Program-made: the position numbers and the translations under genes
Notes under the pieces: model-generated
What the model was told of the DNA's origin: nothing
What the model saw: only the letters and a program-made list of their open reading frames with translations
Database searches by the model: none
In this document: one piece after another, positions 9,011 to 17,739 of the stretch
Layout: the number at the start of each line of letters is the position of its first letter
How positions within the stretch are numbered: position 1 is the first letter of the stretch
NCBI RefSeq assembly: GCF_018130065.1
Contig: NZ_JAFCME010000019.1
Coordinates: forward strand, 1 to 64,000
DNA length: 64,000 nucleotides
Reading direction: 5' to 3'
Origin: Bradyrhizobium sp. AUGA SZCCT0158
GTDB lineage: Bacteria; Pseudomonadota; Alphaproteobacteria; Rhizobiales; Xanthobacteraceae

Positions 9011-9934
9011 CTATCTCGCCTCGCCTGGCTTGGCCTGCAGGCACAAGTACATGCCGCCAAGCGACAGCGCGCCGCCGATCAGATGGATGATCGTCGGCGC
9101 CTCGCCGAGAAAGAGGATCGACAGGGCAGCACCGACGACCGGGCCGAGATAGAGGCTGAGCGAGGTCGATACCGCGCCGAAGCGCGCGCCGAGAAAGGCA
9201 TAGGCCGCATAGGCAAACAGCCCGGGAACGAGGCCTGCGAAGAGATAGACGAGCGCGGCGCGGCCGGTGAATGCGGCTGACGGCGTCTGCCAGATTTCAT
9301 AGACCGCAAACGGCAGCGAGAACAGCGCGCCGGCCGCCGCGAACAGGCCGATCCGCGCCAGGAAGCTGACGCCCTGGCCGACGCGATTTTGCATAAGCGT
9401 GTATCCGGCCCAGCCCAGCATCGCGAGCAGCGCCAGGAGATCGCCGGTGGAGAGGCCGGTCCCGACCGAGGCCTGTCCTTTGGTGATGATCAGGAGCGCG
9501 CCGGCCAGCGCGACCGCCATGCCGATGATTTGCCTGCGGGCAATGGATTCCCGCCCCGAGGCAAAGGAGAACAGCAGCACGACGATCGGCGACAGCGCCA
9601 TGATCAGCGCGAGGTTGATCGCCGACGTGGTGATCCCGGCGACATAGACCGGACCGCCGCAGATGAACATGCCGAGAAAGCCGGCCAGCGCGATGCCCGG
9701 CCACTGCCCGCGCAACGCTGCGGGCTTCTCGCGCAGCGCCATCACGACGACCGGCAGCAGGCCGAGCGCCACGATGCTCCAGCGGAAGAACGCGATCGAG
9801 AATGGCGGAACGCTGCCGGCCACGCCGCGCGCCAGGATCATGTTGGAGACCTGGGCAGTGGCGACCAGCAGGAAACCGAGCAGGCCCAGCACTTCGTGGG
9901 TCCGCGCGCCTGTTACCGCTTGTGGTTCGCTCAT
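9011..9934 (-). CDS. DMT-superfamily (EamA) transporter
   Basis: This 307-residue protein has about ten transmembrane helices in two EamA repeats, e.g. FLLVATAQVSNMILARG early and YLGPVVGAALSILFLGE late. It is not closely alike by eye to the other DMT protein at 4187-5128. I chose the ATG at 9934 because GGAAG lies about 10 bases upstream. A longer frame starting at 9997 adds an arginine-rich leader without hydrophobic character. Probably monocistronic; substrate unknown. Confidence 0.85.
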   Translation of the reverse strand: MSEPQAVTGARTHEVLGLLGFLLVATAQVSNMILARGVAGSVPPFSIAFFRWSIVALGLLPVVVMALREKPAALRGQWPGIALAGFLGMFICGGPVYVAGITTSAINLALIMALSPIVVLLFSFASGRESIARRQIIGMAVALAGALLIITKGQASVGTGLSTGDLLALLAMLGWAGYTLMQNRVGQGVSFLARIGLFAAAGALFSLPFAVYEIWQTPSAAFTGRAALVYLFAGLVPGLFAYAAYAFLGARFGAVSTSLSLYLGPVVGAALSILFLGEAPTIIHLIGGALSLGGMYLCLQAKPGEAR

Positions 9935-10013
9935 GGTCGACCGCTTCCGACATTCCCGGCGGCGCGGGTCCGCCCCGCCGCCCCTGTCAGCTAGCACATC
10001 GATCCGAGCAGCT

Positions 10014-11843
10014 CTACCGGCAGCCGAAGCTCGTGGCCTGCGTTATCGGCCCGCTGCCGTTCCACGTCGTTTTCAGCGGATAAACGCAGATCGGATAACT
10101 GATGCTCTTGTCGCGCGAGGTCAGCAGGATGTCGCCGGGCGCTTCGCCCTTCTCGACCCAATCGACCAGCGCGGTGAAGAACTGGTCCTGCTCGCGCGTC
10201 GGCGTCTGGTTGGCATTGCCGGGCAGTTTCGGCATCGGCACGGTGTCGTTCTTGCCGCCGACCGTGTAGGCCCGGCCCTGCGAAGAGTGCGCGGCGCCCG
10301 GCACCAGATACATCCGCATGAACTTCGCCACCTCGGCGTGCCCGCCCATCTGAGCCAGCACGCGCTCGTGATAGTTGATGTTGCCGGCGGGCGGGATCGC
10401 ATCGTCGACGAGGCCGGTCCAGATCACCACCTTGCGGCCGAGGTCGCGCAGTTTTGCGAGATCCGCCTTGTCGGTGATGAGGTTGCTGAAATGCGTCGGC
10501 TGCAGCGCGACGTTCTTGGCGACGGCGTCGGCCAGACCGGCGTAATCGAGTTCGAGCCATTTGTTGCGCGCAGTCGTCGAAGCATTCGTGATCGGTATGG
10601 CCGCGGTCGCGCTGGAATCGGCGGCATAGCTGACATCCTGCAGCGCCTGGGCCACGCTATCCACGCCGGCGCTGGTGATCTGATTGCCGATGCCGGTCCC
10701 GCGGGTGAACGCCCACCAGATTTGTTTGGGGCCGAGCGACTTGCCGCTGCGACTTTCAGGCGTCTGAGCGGCGTCAAAACTGCCGTCCGGTGTGGCGCCG
10801 TACCAGATCCGGTTCAGCGCCATCGCCTCCTTTGCGCTCATGCAGGTCGCGGCATCCGGATTGCCGCCGGTCACGCCGTCGCCGGCAGCGCCGGCACACA
10901 GCGCCGCCGCATCGCGCGCGGGATTGTAGTTGCAGGCAAAGGGATCAAGCAGGAAGCCAAGTCCGGCGGTGTCGCAGGCGGCGACGGCGCGCTGATTGGC
11001 GGCGGCGACCTTGGCGGCAAAGGCCTTGGCGGCGTCCTTGTTCACTGACGTGAAGCCGAGTTCGGTCTTCATCACGATCTGCGGATACAATCCGGACGTT
11101 CCGAACTTCGCGATATTCGGCGCGGGCTGGGCAATCAGATAGCCATCGTAGAGCTCAGGGTATTCCTGGAAGACCTTCATGCCCTGTCGGCCGCCCTGGG
11201 AATGGCCGTCGTAATAAGCGTATTTGGGCGCCTTGCCGTAATAGACGTTGACCAGCGCCTTGGTCTTGACCGCCTGCTCCACCATCGCGCGCACCGAGAA
11301 ATCCCGCAGCGACTCGGTATTGAGCTTGCCGTCGGAGAGGAAGCTGAACGAGCCGTCCTGGTACCAGGGCTGGCCGGCATCTGTCGTGCCCGACGCATAG
11401 CCGATATTGGCGTTGACGATGGCCGGGACCTTGCTGCCGATCTGACCGGCGACGCGATGTCCGCCGCCGACCCATCCGCCGCCGCCATAATTGCGGATGC
11501 GCTCGTTCCAGTTGGAAGGCGCCGGCAGCCAGACCTCGATGCCGATGCCCTCGGAGTACGAGCGCGCGGTCTTGTCCTTTTCGGCGGTGGCGCCGGGGCC
11601 GACCAGCAGCTTCACCAGACAGATGTCAGCCGCCGCCGTTATCGGTTGCGGCGCATCGGGCGCCTTTAATTCCTCGCCCTTCTTGATCTGGCGAACCGCA
11701 ACGACCGTGGTCTCGGCGTCGGGCTTGAAGGCCGTCTTGATGCCATCGTCGCAGGCAAGCTGCTGCGCCAGCGCCGGCGTTATCTGGCCGCTCGCGGCGA
11801 GCAACAGAGCCGCACAAATGAGTTTGCCCGGTGTGATCGACAT
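10014..11843 (-). CDS. Tannase/feruloyl-esterase family hydrolase, secreted
   Basis: This 609-residue member of the tannase family has a clear signal peptide (hydrophobic LICAALLLAASG, cleavage after ALA at about residue 26). The serine hydrolase triad is visible: Ser215 in GHSQGG, Asp480 or Asp481 in GLVDDAIPPAGN, and His519 in PGAAHSSQG. Cysteines fit the disulfide pattern of the family. Members cleave gallate, ferulate, chlorogenate or terephthalate-type aromatic esters in the periplasm or outside. It lies 34 bases after livF on the same strand, so it is probably the last gene of the transporter operon. An aromatic ester acid may be hydrolysed before or during uptake. The exact ester is not predictable. 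Confidence 0.87.
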   Translation of the reverse strand: MSITPGKLICAALLLAASGQITPALAQQLACDDGIKTAFKPDAETTVVAVRQIKKGEELKAPDAPQPITAAADICLVKLLVGPGATAEKDKTARSYSEGIGIEVWLPAPSNWNERIRNYGGGGWVGGGHRVAGQIGSKVPAIVNANIGYASGTTDAGQPWYQDGSFSFLSDGKLNTESLRDFSVRAMVEQAVKTKALVNVYYGKAPKYAYYDGHSQGGRQGMKVFQEYPELYDGYLIAQPAPNIAKFGTSGLYPQIVMKTELGFTSVNKDAAKAFAAKVAAANQRAVAACDTAGLGFLLDPFACNYNPARDAAALCAGAAGDGVTGGNPDAATCMSAKEAMALNRIWYGATPDGSFDAAQTPESRSGKSLGPKQIWWAFTRGTGIGNQITSAGVDSVAQALQDVSYAADSSATAAIPITNASTTARNKWLELDYAGLADAVAKNVALQPTHFSNLITDKADLAKLRDLGRKVVIWTGLVDDAIPPAGNINYHERVLAQMGGHAEVAKFMRMYLVPGAAHSSQGRAYTVGGKNDTVPMPKLPGNANQTPTREQDQFFTALVDWVEKGEAPGDILLTSRDKSISYPICVYPLKTTWNGSGPITQATSFGCR

Positions 11844-11877
11844 CGTTCCGTCCCCCGTAATTTTATGTAGCTGGTGA

Positions 11878-12618
11878 TTATGCGGATGGCTGATCGATCG
11901 CGCCGCCGAGGAAGAGCTGGCCGACGCGGGGATTGCTGAGCACCTTGTCGGCCCTATCGACGAGGCGGGTCTGGCCGAGTTCGAGCACGATGCCGTAGTC
12001 CGAAATTTCCAGCGCCGAGCGCGCGTTCTGCTCGATCAACAGGATCGAAACGCCGCGGTCGCGCAGATCCTGCAGGATGCCGAAGGTCTGCCGAATCATC
12101 AGCGGTGACAGCCCGATCGACGGTTCGTCGACCAGCATCAATTGCGGATTGAGCAACAGGCCGCGGGCGATCTCGAGCTGCTTCTGTTCGCCGCCCGACA
12201 GCGTGGATGCTTGCTGCGTGGCCCTCTTGCGCAGAATAGGGAATCGATCGAGCGCAGCTTCGATGCGCGCCGGCAGATCGGGGATATCACGTCCCGCGAC
12301 CACGGCGCCGAGTTCGATATTGTGGCGCACGGATAATTCCGGGAAGATGTTGCGGCCCTGCGGCACGTAGCAGATGCCTGACGTGAGCAGCTCGCGCTGG
12401 CTGAAGCCGGTAACGTCGCGGCCTTTGAAGATGATCTTGCCTTCGCGCAGTTTCAGTAGGCCGAAGATCGCCTTGAACACGGTGGATTTTCCGGCGCCGT
12501 TCGGCCCGATTACCGTCGTGATGGTGCCGGCCGGCACCGAGAAACTGGTGCCGTTGAGGATGGTCATCTTGCCGTAACCGCCGACCAGGCCTTTAACGTC
12601 GAGGATGGGTTCGCTCAT
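11878..12618 (-). CDS. livF: HAAT/branched-chain-type ABC transporter ATPase (LivF type)
   Basis: This 246-residue ABC ATPase has Walker A GPNGAGKST, signature LSGGEQKQLEIARGL, Walker B LMLVDEPSIGLSP and the switch LLIEQNAR, the LivF version of these motifs. The ATG at 12618 is chosen because GAGGGAAC precedes it. The longer frame only adds out-of-family residues. It is one of two cytoplasmic ATPases of the importer at 11878-16675. Given the tannase gene downstream and the aroE-type gene upstream, an aromatic or alicyclic acid is a better guess for the substrate than amino acids. Confidence 0.93.
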   Translation of the reverse strand: MSEPILDVKGLVGGYGKMTILNGTSFSVPAGTITTVIGPNGAGKSTVFKAIFGLLKLREGKIIFKGRDVTGFSQRELLTSGICYVPQGRNIFPELSVRHNIELGAVVAGRDIPDLPARIEAALDRFPILRKRATQQASTLSGGEQKQLEIARGLLLNPQLMLVDEPSIGLSPLMIRQTFGILQDLRDRGVSILLIEQNARSALEISDYGIVLELGQTRLVDRADKVLSNPRVGQLFLGGAIDQPSA

Positions 12619-12640
12619 CCGTGTTCCCTCATCCACCGGT

Positions 12641-13384
12641 TCAGTGGCCGAGATACGCGTCGATGACCGCGCTGTTGGCACGGATCTCAGCGGGCGTACC
12701 GATCGCCAGCACCTTGCCTTCCGCCATCACCACCACCCGCGAGCACAGCGACATCACGAATTCCATGTTGTGTTCGATCACGACGAAGGTGGCGCGCTTC
12801 TCGCGGTTGATCTCGGCCAGCCGCGCTTTCAAATCGCCGAGCATCGTCAGGTTGACGCCGCCGGCGGGCTCGTCGAGCAGCACCAGCCGGGGCCCTCCCA
12901 TGAAGGCCATGGCCGCATCGAGCAATTTCTGCTGCCCGTAGGACAATCCGCCGGCCAGTTCACCGGCGAGATGGCCGAGCTTGAAAAACTCGATCATCTG
13001 ATCGGCCGCCTTGCTGAGGCCCGCATCCGATGGACCCAGCAACCGCGACAGCATGTTGCCCTGGTGCTCCTGGCCGGCGAGGATGAGATTTTCCCGCACC
13101 GACAGTTTTGGAAACACCTGAAGCAATTGGAAGGTTCGGCTGACGCCGAGCCGGTTCAAATCCGACGGCCGAAACCCGGTGACGACCTTGCCATCGACCT
13201 TCACCTCGCCGGCGCTCGGCTGCAACTGGCCGAGAATGCAATTGAACAAGGTCGACTTGCCGCAACCGTTCGGACCGATCAGGCCGAGGATTTCGCCTTC
13301 CTGCACGTCGAAGCTGACACCATCGACCGCTTTGATGCCGCCGAAATTCTTCCTGATGTCGCTGATTTCGAGAACCGTGGTCAT
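12641..13384 (-). CDS. livG: HAAT/branched-chain-type ABC transporter ATPase (LivG type)
   Basis: This 247-residue ATPase has Walker A GPNGCGKST, signature GGLSYGQQKLLDAA, Walker B RLVLLDEPAGGVN and the H-loop VIEHNMEFV. The LSYGQ signature and the longer insert after Walker A are typical of LivG. Its ATG (13384) overlaps the livM stop by 4 bases, showing translational coupling. A longer in-frame extension upstream is out-of-frame livM sequence and is not part of the gene. Confidence 0.94.
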   Translation of the reverse strand: MTTVLEISDIRKNFGGIKAVDGVSFDVQEGEILGLIGPNGCGKSTLFNCILGQLQPSAGEVKVDGKVVTGFRPSDLNRLGVSRTFQLLQVFPKLSVRENLILAGQEHQGNMLSRLLGPSDAGLSKAADQMIEFFKLGHLAGELAGGLSYGQQKLLDAAMAFMGGPRLVLLDEPAGGVNLTMLGDLKARLAEINREKRATFVVIEHNMEFVMSLCSRVVVMAEGKVLAIGTPAEIRANSAVIDAYLGH

Positions 13385-14382
13385 GGCGCCGGCTCCAACC
13401 CTGATTTCGCAACCGCGCGCAGCGCGGAGGCGGCCTTGGTGCGCCGCTCGGTCAGATAGCGATCGATGATTCCGAGAATGCCGGTCGGCGAATAGATCAG
13501 CAGCAGGATCACCGCGACCGCATAGAGCATCAGGTAATAGCCCTGCGTTACCTCGCGAATCCATTCCGGCAGCAGCACCGCAATCATCGCGCCAAGGAAC
13601 GGTCCGAAGAAGAATCCGGAGCCGCCGACAATCACCATCAACAACAGATCGAGCGAAAGCGAGAGGTTGAAAGGCACGGGGTCAATGTACTGCGTCAGCG
13701 GCGCGTACAGCGTGCCGGCGACGCCGCCGAGCGCCGAGCCGATCGCAAACGCCATCAAGGTGTAGCGCCGTGTATCGATGCCGAGCGAGAGCGCCCGCAC
13801 CGGGTTTTCGCGCAAGGCTACGAAGGCGCGGCCCCAGGGCGAGCGGATCAGCCACCAGGTCGCCAGCGACACCAGGGCGAGCGAGCCGAGGCAGACATAA
13901 TAGAACGGCAGCGGCCGGTTGGTCGGATAGCCCAGGATCGTCGGGCGCGGAATGTTGCTGATGCCGTAGATGCCGTTGGTCAGCCAGCTCTCGTTGCGGA
14001 ACACCAGGAAGGCGAGCGTGGAAAACGCCAGCGTCACGAAGGCGAGGTAATGGTGCTGCACCCGCAGCGCCGGATAGCCGAGGATCCAGCCGATCGCAAA
14101 ACACAGCAGGATGGCAACCCCAAGCCCCGCGATCAGCGGTAGGCCGTTCGTGGTCATGAGCGCGGCGGTATAGGCGCCGATTCCGACAAAGGCGCCCTGC
14201 GCCAGCGAGACCTGGCCGGCATAGCCGAGCGTGAGGTTGAGCCCCATCGCGGCGATGGTCATCACGGCCCATTGGCTCAGGATGAACAGGCCGTAGCGGT
14301 TGAGGTACATCGGCGCGATGATCAGGGCCGCGATCACGACCACACCGAGCGCGACGCGCCAATATCGATTGAACAGGCTCAT
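13381..14382 (-). CDS. livM: HAAT/branched-chain-type ABC permease (LivM type)
   Basis: This 333-residue inner-membrane permease has about ten helices. The family segment GYAGQVSLAQGAFVGIGAYT lies near residue 60, and the ATPase-contact loop near ALRENPVRALSLGIDTRRY. The ATG at 14382 overlaps the livH stop by 4 bases. An open frame continues upstream to 15171, but that part is livH in another frame. It pairs with LivH to form the pore. Confidence 0.94.
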   Translation of the reverse strand: MSLFNRYWRVALGVVVIAALIIAPMYLNRYGLFILSQWAVMTIAAMGLNLTLGYAGQVSLAQGAFVGIGAYTAALMTTNGLPLIAGLGVAILLCFAIGWILGYPALRVQHHYLAFVTLAFSTLAFLVFRNESWLTNGIYGISNIPRPTILGYPTNRPLPFYYVCLGSLALVSLATWWLIRSPWGRAFVALRENPVRALSLGIDTRRYTLMAFAIGSALGGVAGTLYAPLTQYIDPVPFNLSLSLDLLLMVIVGGSGFFFGPFLGAMIAVLLPEWIREVTQGYYLMLYAVAVILLLIYSPTGILGIIDRYLTERRTKAASALRAVAKSGLEPAP

Positions 14383-15254
14383 ACCGTACGCTCCTCGGCG
14401 CGGCCCAGCAGTCCCTGCGGACGCAGCAGGATGATGAGGATCAGCAAGATCATCGGAACGGCCGCGCGGTATTGCGTCGAGACATAGGCCGCCGCGAGAT
14501 TGTCGACGACGCCGATCAGCAAGCCGCCGGCGATTGCGCCGCGCACCTGGTTGAACCCGCCGACGATCGCCGCGATGAACGCCGCCTGCCCCAGCACTTC
14601 GCCGCTGGAGAATTTGGCGAGATAGATCGGCGTGATCAGCAGCGAGGCCAGCGCCACCAGAAAGGCATTGATCAGGAACGTCAGCAGGATCATCCGCTCG
14701 ACGGGAATGCCGATGATGCGGGCGACCGTCGGGTTCTGTGCGGTAGCCTGCATCTGATGGCCGATGGACGTGCGGTTGAGCAGCATGGTCAATCCGACCA
14801 CCGCGGCGATGGCGAGCGCGAGCACGCCGACGCTCTGCAATGCGACTTGGCGGCCGAGGATCGAGATATCGCCTGAAGGCACGATGGAGGGGAACGGCGA
14901 GGCTTCGGCGCTGAAAAATTGCTTCACGGCTTCCTTGATGCCGATCGCCAGCGCCATGGTCGCGATCGCCAGCGGCAGCACGCCGTGGCGGAGCATCGGA
15001 TCGACCAGCAGCATCTTGAAGCCAAGGCCGAGCAGCAGCATCGACAGCAGCATGCCGATGACGATTGCAAGCCAGAACGGCGCGCCGACATGCATCGCCG
15101 CCAGCATCAGGAATGCCGGCAGCATGACGAATTCGCCCTGCGCGAAGTTGATGGTCTGTGACGTCTGCCACAGCAGCGTGAAGCCGACCGCGACGATGGC
15201 ATAGATCGCCCCCGTCGCTAGTCCCGCTATCAGAAGATCAAGCAGATTGGACAT
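14379..15254 (-). CDS. livH: HAAT/branched-chain-type ABC permease (LivH type)
   Basis: This 291-residue permease begins MSNLLDLLIAGLATGAIYAI, a standard LivH start, and continues with QTINFAQGEFVMLPAF. It has about eight helices. The coupling-helix region is near ATAQNPTVARIIGIPVERM. It is the first of the four tightly overlapping genes livH-livM-livG-livF. The binding-protein gene lies 281 bases upstream, across two palindromic repeats, so expression of the membrane genes may be lower than that of the binding protein. Confidence 0.94.
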   Translation of the reverse strand: MSNLLDLLIAGLATGAIYAIVAVGFTLLWQTSQTINFAQGEFVMLPAFLMLAAMHVGAPFWLAIVIGMLLSMLLLGLGFKMLLVDPMLRHGVLPLAIATMALAIGIKEAVKQFFSAEASPFPSIVPSGDISILGRQVALQSVGVLALAIAAVVGLTMLLNRTSIGHQMQATAQNPTVARIIGIPVERMILLTFLINAFLVALASLLITPIYLAKFSSGEVLGQAAFIAAIVGGFNQVRGAIAGGLLIGVVDNLAAAYVSTQYRAAVPMILLILIILLRPQGLLGRAEERTV

Positions 15255-15280
15255 GCCTTTACCTTGTCCTTTTACTCCGA

Positions 15281-15382
15281 CCTCATCTTGAGGAGCGGCG
15301 GCTGCGCCGCGTCTCGAAGGATGCAGGCCCGTCTGTGGCCTCATGGTTCGAGACGGCGCTACGCGCCTCCTCACCATGAGGG
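15281..15382. repeat. Palindromic intergenic repeat, CCTCATCYTGAGGAGC type, copy 1
   Basis: CCTCATCTTGAGGAGCGGCG at the left is inverted against CGCCTCCTCACCATGAGG at the right, with GTCTCGAAGGATG and GGTTCGAGAC as inner arms. It sits in the transcript between the HAAT binding-protein gene and livH and could act as an mRNA stabiliser or partial terminator. Confidence 0.8.
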
Positions 15383-15412
15383 ACAAACATTACCCTCTCG
15401 ATCACCCACAAT

Positions 15413-15514
15413 CCTCATCCTGAGGAGCGCGCTCTTGCGCGCGTCTCGAAGGATGGCCACGAACTTGGCTTCATCCTTCGAAACGCTTGCTACGCAAGCT
15501 TCTCAGGATGAGAG
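15413..15514. repeat. Palindromic intergenic repeat, CCTCATCYTGAGGAGC type, copy 2
   Basis: This is a second copy of the element at 15281-15382, in the same orientation, 30 bases further on. The arms CCTCATCCTGAGGAGC and GCTTCTCAGGATGAG are inverted, with inner arms GTCTCGAAGGATG and CATCCTTCGAAACG. The copy ends about 20 bases past the stop codon of the binding-protein gene. Confidence 0.8.
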
Positions 15515-15535
15515 GCAGCACTCCTTCCAAAGACC

Positions 15536-16675
15536 TCAGTTCAGCTTCGGCAGCACCTGCTTGATGACCTGCTTGCCATCGACGATCTCGACCAGGAAAC
15601 CCTGGCGATCGATGTCGCCGTTCTTGTCGAAGGTCGCGTCCATCAGGATGCCGGGCTCGCTGGCCGCCTTGATGGTGAGGCCATGGAGATTATCGGCGAA
15701 CGCCTTGGGATCGACCTTGCCCATCTTCTCGGTGGTGGCCTTGATCATGTAGATCGCCAGATAGCCCTTGAGGCCGTTATGGTCAGGGACGTAATTGTAC
15801 TTCTTGACGAACTTTTCCCGGAACGCCTTGATCAGATCGACCGGGGCATCGGTGGTAAGGCCGACATGGCCGCGCGCGCCGTTCGCAGCATCGCCTGCCA
15901 GTTCGACCACCTTCTGACCGATCAGCGTGGTTTCGCCGATCAGGGGCACGGAGACGCCTTGGCGCTTCAGCTCTTTCAGGATGCGGGCGCTTTCCTCTTC
16001 GTTCAGGTAGATGAAGACCGCGTCGGGCGCAGCAGCCTTGATCTTGCTGACGTCGGCGGCGAAGTCGGCCTGACCTGCTTCGGTGGAAAGATCAGCGGCA
16101 ACCTTGATGCCGAGCTTGGCGAATTCCTTGGTGATGACGTCGCGTCCGCCGCGGCCGAAATCATTGTTCACCCAGACGATCGCAACCGATTTCGCCTTCA
16201 CCTCATCGTTGATGTATTTGGCGACCTTCGGCATCGAGGACTGCTGGCCGAAAGAAGTGCGGAACAGGAATTTGTTGCCGCCCTGCGTCAGTTCGGCGGC
16301 CTCGCCGCCCATGATCTGGGCGATGCCGGCTTCGGCCGCGAGCGGCGCCGTGACCTTGACCGATCCGGAGTAGCCGGGGCCGAGCAGGACGTAGGGCTCG
16401 CCGTCAAGCGCCTTCTGGACCTGGGCGCGCGCCACGCCGGGGTTGGATTGCGAATCGGCGTGGGTGACTTCCAGCTTGCGGCCGAGCACGCCGCCCTTGG
16501 CGTTGACTTCCTCGATCGCAAGATCGATGCCATTCTTCCAGTTGGTGCCGACCGTGGCGCCGCCACCGGAGAGTTCGGCCACATTGGCGAGCTTGATGGG
16601 GGCACCGGACTGCGCCAACGCCGCTGCAGCCGTCATGGTCGCGAGCAGGATACCTGCCAGAATTCCTGTTTTCAT
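15536..16675 (-). CDS. livK: HAAT-type ABC transporter periplasmic binding protein
   Basis: This 379-residue periplasmic-binding fold type I protein has a signal peptide (ILAGILLATMTAAAALAQ, cleaved near residue 22) and mature start SGAPIKLANVAELSGGGATVG, characteristic of Liv-type receptors. AGGGG lies 6 bases before the ATG at 16675; an ATG at 16681 has no room for a ribosome site. It lies 56 bases after the aroE-like gene on the same strand and upstream of livHMGF. Members of this family bind amino acids, amides or aromatic acids. The context favours an aromatic or alicyclic acid. Confidence 0.92.
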   Translation of the reverse strand: MKTGILAGILLATMTAAAALAQSGAPIKLANVAELSGGGATVGTNWKNGIDLAIEEVNAKGGVLGRKLEVTHADSQSNPGVARAQVQKALDGEPYVLLGPGYSGSVKVTAPLAAEAGIAQIMGGEAAELTQGGNKFLFRTSFGQQSSMPKVAKYINDEVKAKSVAIVWVNNDFGRGGRDVITKEFAKLGIKVAADLSTEAGQADFAADVSKIKAAAPDAVFIYLNEEESARILKELKRQGVSVPLIGETTLIGQKVVELAGDAANGARGHVGLTTDAPVDLIKAFREKFVKKYNYVPDHNGLKGYLAIYMIKATTEKMGKVDPKAFADNLHGLTIKAASEPGILMDATFDKNGDIDRQGFLVEIVDGKQVIKQVLPKLN

Positions 16676-16731
16676 TTCCATCCCCTGTTGTCGTGATCTT
16701 TTGATTTTGCCGACGCGAGCCTTGTAATCGG

Positions 16732-17640
16732 CTACGCGTCCGATGTCGCAGAGTAGCGTCTTGCCATCACGGCGTCGAATGCATTCCCCATTTCGACGAT
16801 CGACGGCTTCATTCCCGTAAATAACTCGAAGGCGTCCGCGGCCTGGTGGATCGCAAGATCGCGCCCTGTCATGATTTCAGCGCCCCTGGCTTTGGCCGCG
16901 GTCAGCAGCGGCGTCCAGAGCGGCGAATAGACCGCGTCGGCCACCCAGATGTCGCGACGCAGTAGCGCCTCCGGCACCGGCGTGCCGCGATCCGGCAGCA
17001 TGCCGATCGGCGTTCCGTTGACCACGCCGACGGCACCGCGCAGCGCGTCTTCCACGGTTTGCGCAATCCGCACCGGCTGGCGGCCGTGCAGCTGCGCCGC
17101 AATCTGTTCGGTCTTGGCGTGGTCGGTATCGAAGATGCTGAGTTCGGCGACACCGAGCGCGGCGAGCGCGTTGGCGATCGCCTTGCCGACGCCGCCGGCG
17201 CCGATCAGGGCAACGGGGCCATGACCGGACGCCTTCACCAGATTGCCGATCGCCCGTTCAAAACCCGTGGCGTCGGTATTGTACCCGACCAGCCGGCTCT
17301 CGCGAACGACCACCGTATTGACCGCGCCGATCTCGCGCGCGGCCGGCGACAAATCATCGAGCAGCGGAATCACGGCTTCCTTATAGGGAAACGTCACGTT
17401 GACCCCGGCGAAGCCAATGCGCTTGATGCTGTCGAGCAGCGTGCGCAGCTCAGCCGAGCCCTGGCCCGCAACCTCGATCAGTTGATAATGACAGCGGATG
17501 CCCAAAGCAGCGGCCGCCTCTTCGTGCATCGCCGGCGACGCCGAATGCGCAATCGGAGCGCCGATCAGGCCGGTGAGAAACTTTTGACTGATCGAGGGCG
17601 GGCGTTTGGACACGTCGCTATGGTCTCGCAGTATCAACAT
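16732..17640 (-). CDS. Shikimate/quinate dehydrogenase homologue, probably NAD-dependent
   Basis: This is a 302-residue AroE-family protein. The substrate site is IGAPIAHSASPAMHE (residues 26-40), the catalytic lysine is Lys87 in NVTFPYKEA, and NTDATGF (121-127) contains the partner aspartate. The nucleotide loop GAGGVGKA begins at about residue 147. After the second strand the sequence is IFDTDHAK (Asp171, Asp173), where NADP-dependent biosynthetic AroE has NRT. Acidic residues there favour NAD and a catabolic role. It follows a LysR gene and precedes a transporter operon. No good ribosome site is seen at the ATG chosen (17640), so the start is uncertain. Confidence 0.87.
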   Translation of the reverse strand: MLILRDHSDVSKRPPSISQKFLTGLIGAPIAHSASPAMHEEAAAALGIRCHYQLIEVAGQGSAELRTLLDSIKRIGFAGVNVTFPYKEAVIPLLDDLSPAAREIGAVNTVVVRESRLVGYNTDATGFERAIGNLVKASGHGPVALIGAGGVGKAIANALAALGVAELSIFDTDHAKTEQIAAQLHGRQPVRIAQTVEDALRGAVGVVNGTPIGMLPDRGTPVPEALLRRDIWVADAVYSPLWTPLLTAAKARGAEIMTGRDLAIHQAADAFELFTGMKPSIVEMGNAFDAVMARRYSATSDA

Positions 17641-17724
17641 GGGATCGCGCGGCTTAAAGCACCAAAACCGGGCAAACGATATCGCGTTTGCCAGATAACA
17701 CAATTACCCATTTATTACACAAAC

Positions 17725-17739
17725 ATAACTTGATGTTAT
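17725..17739. promoter_or_regulatory. Small palindrome between the LysR and AroE-like genes
   Basis: ATAAC (17725-17729) and GTTAT (17735-17739) are inverted with a 5-base spacer, in an AT-rich 95-base gap that includes the LysR stop codon and leads to the aroE-like gene. It may be a LysR-type binding site, or a weak hairpin in the lysR transcript. Confidence 0.35.

Noticed and set aside
13381..15171. 596-residue apparent fusion of a leader with LivM
   Set aside because: The first 263 residues are livH read in another frame. The true livM starts at 14382 with a 4-base overlap to livH.
15340..15350. GGTTCGAGAC, similar to a tRNA T-loop
   Set aside because: It is part of the palindromic repeat at 15281-15382; no acceptor stem or anticodon arm can be built around it.
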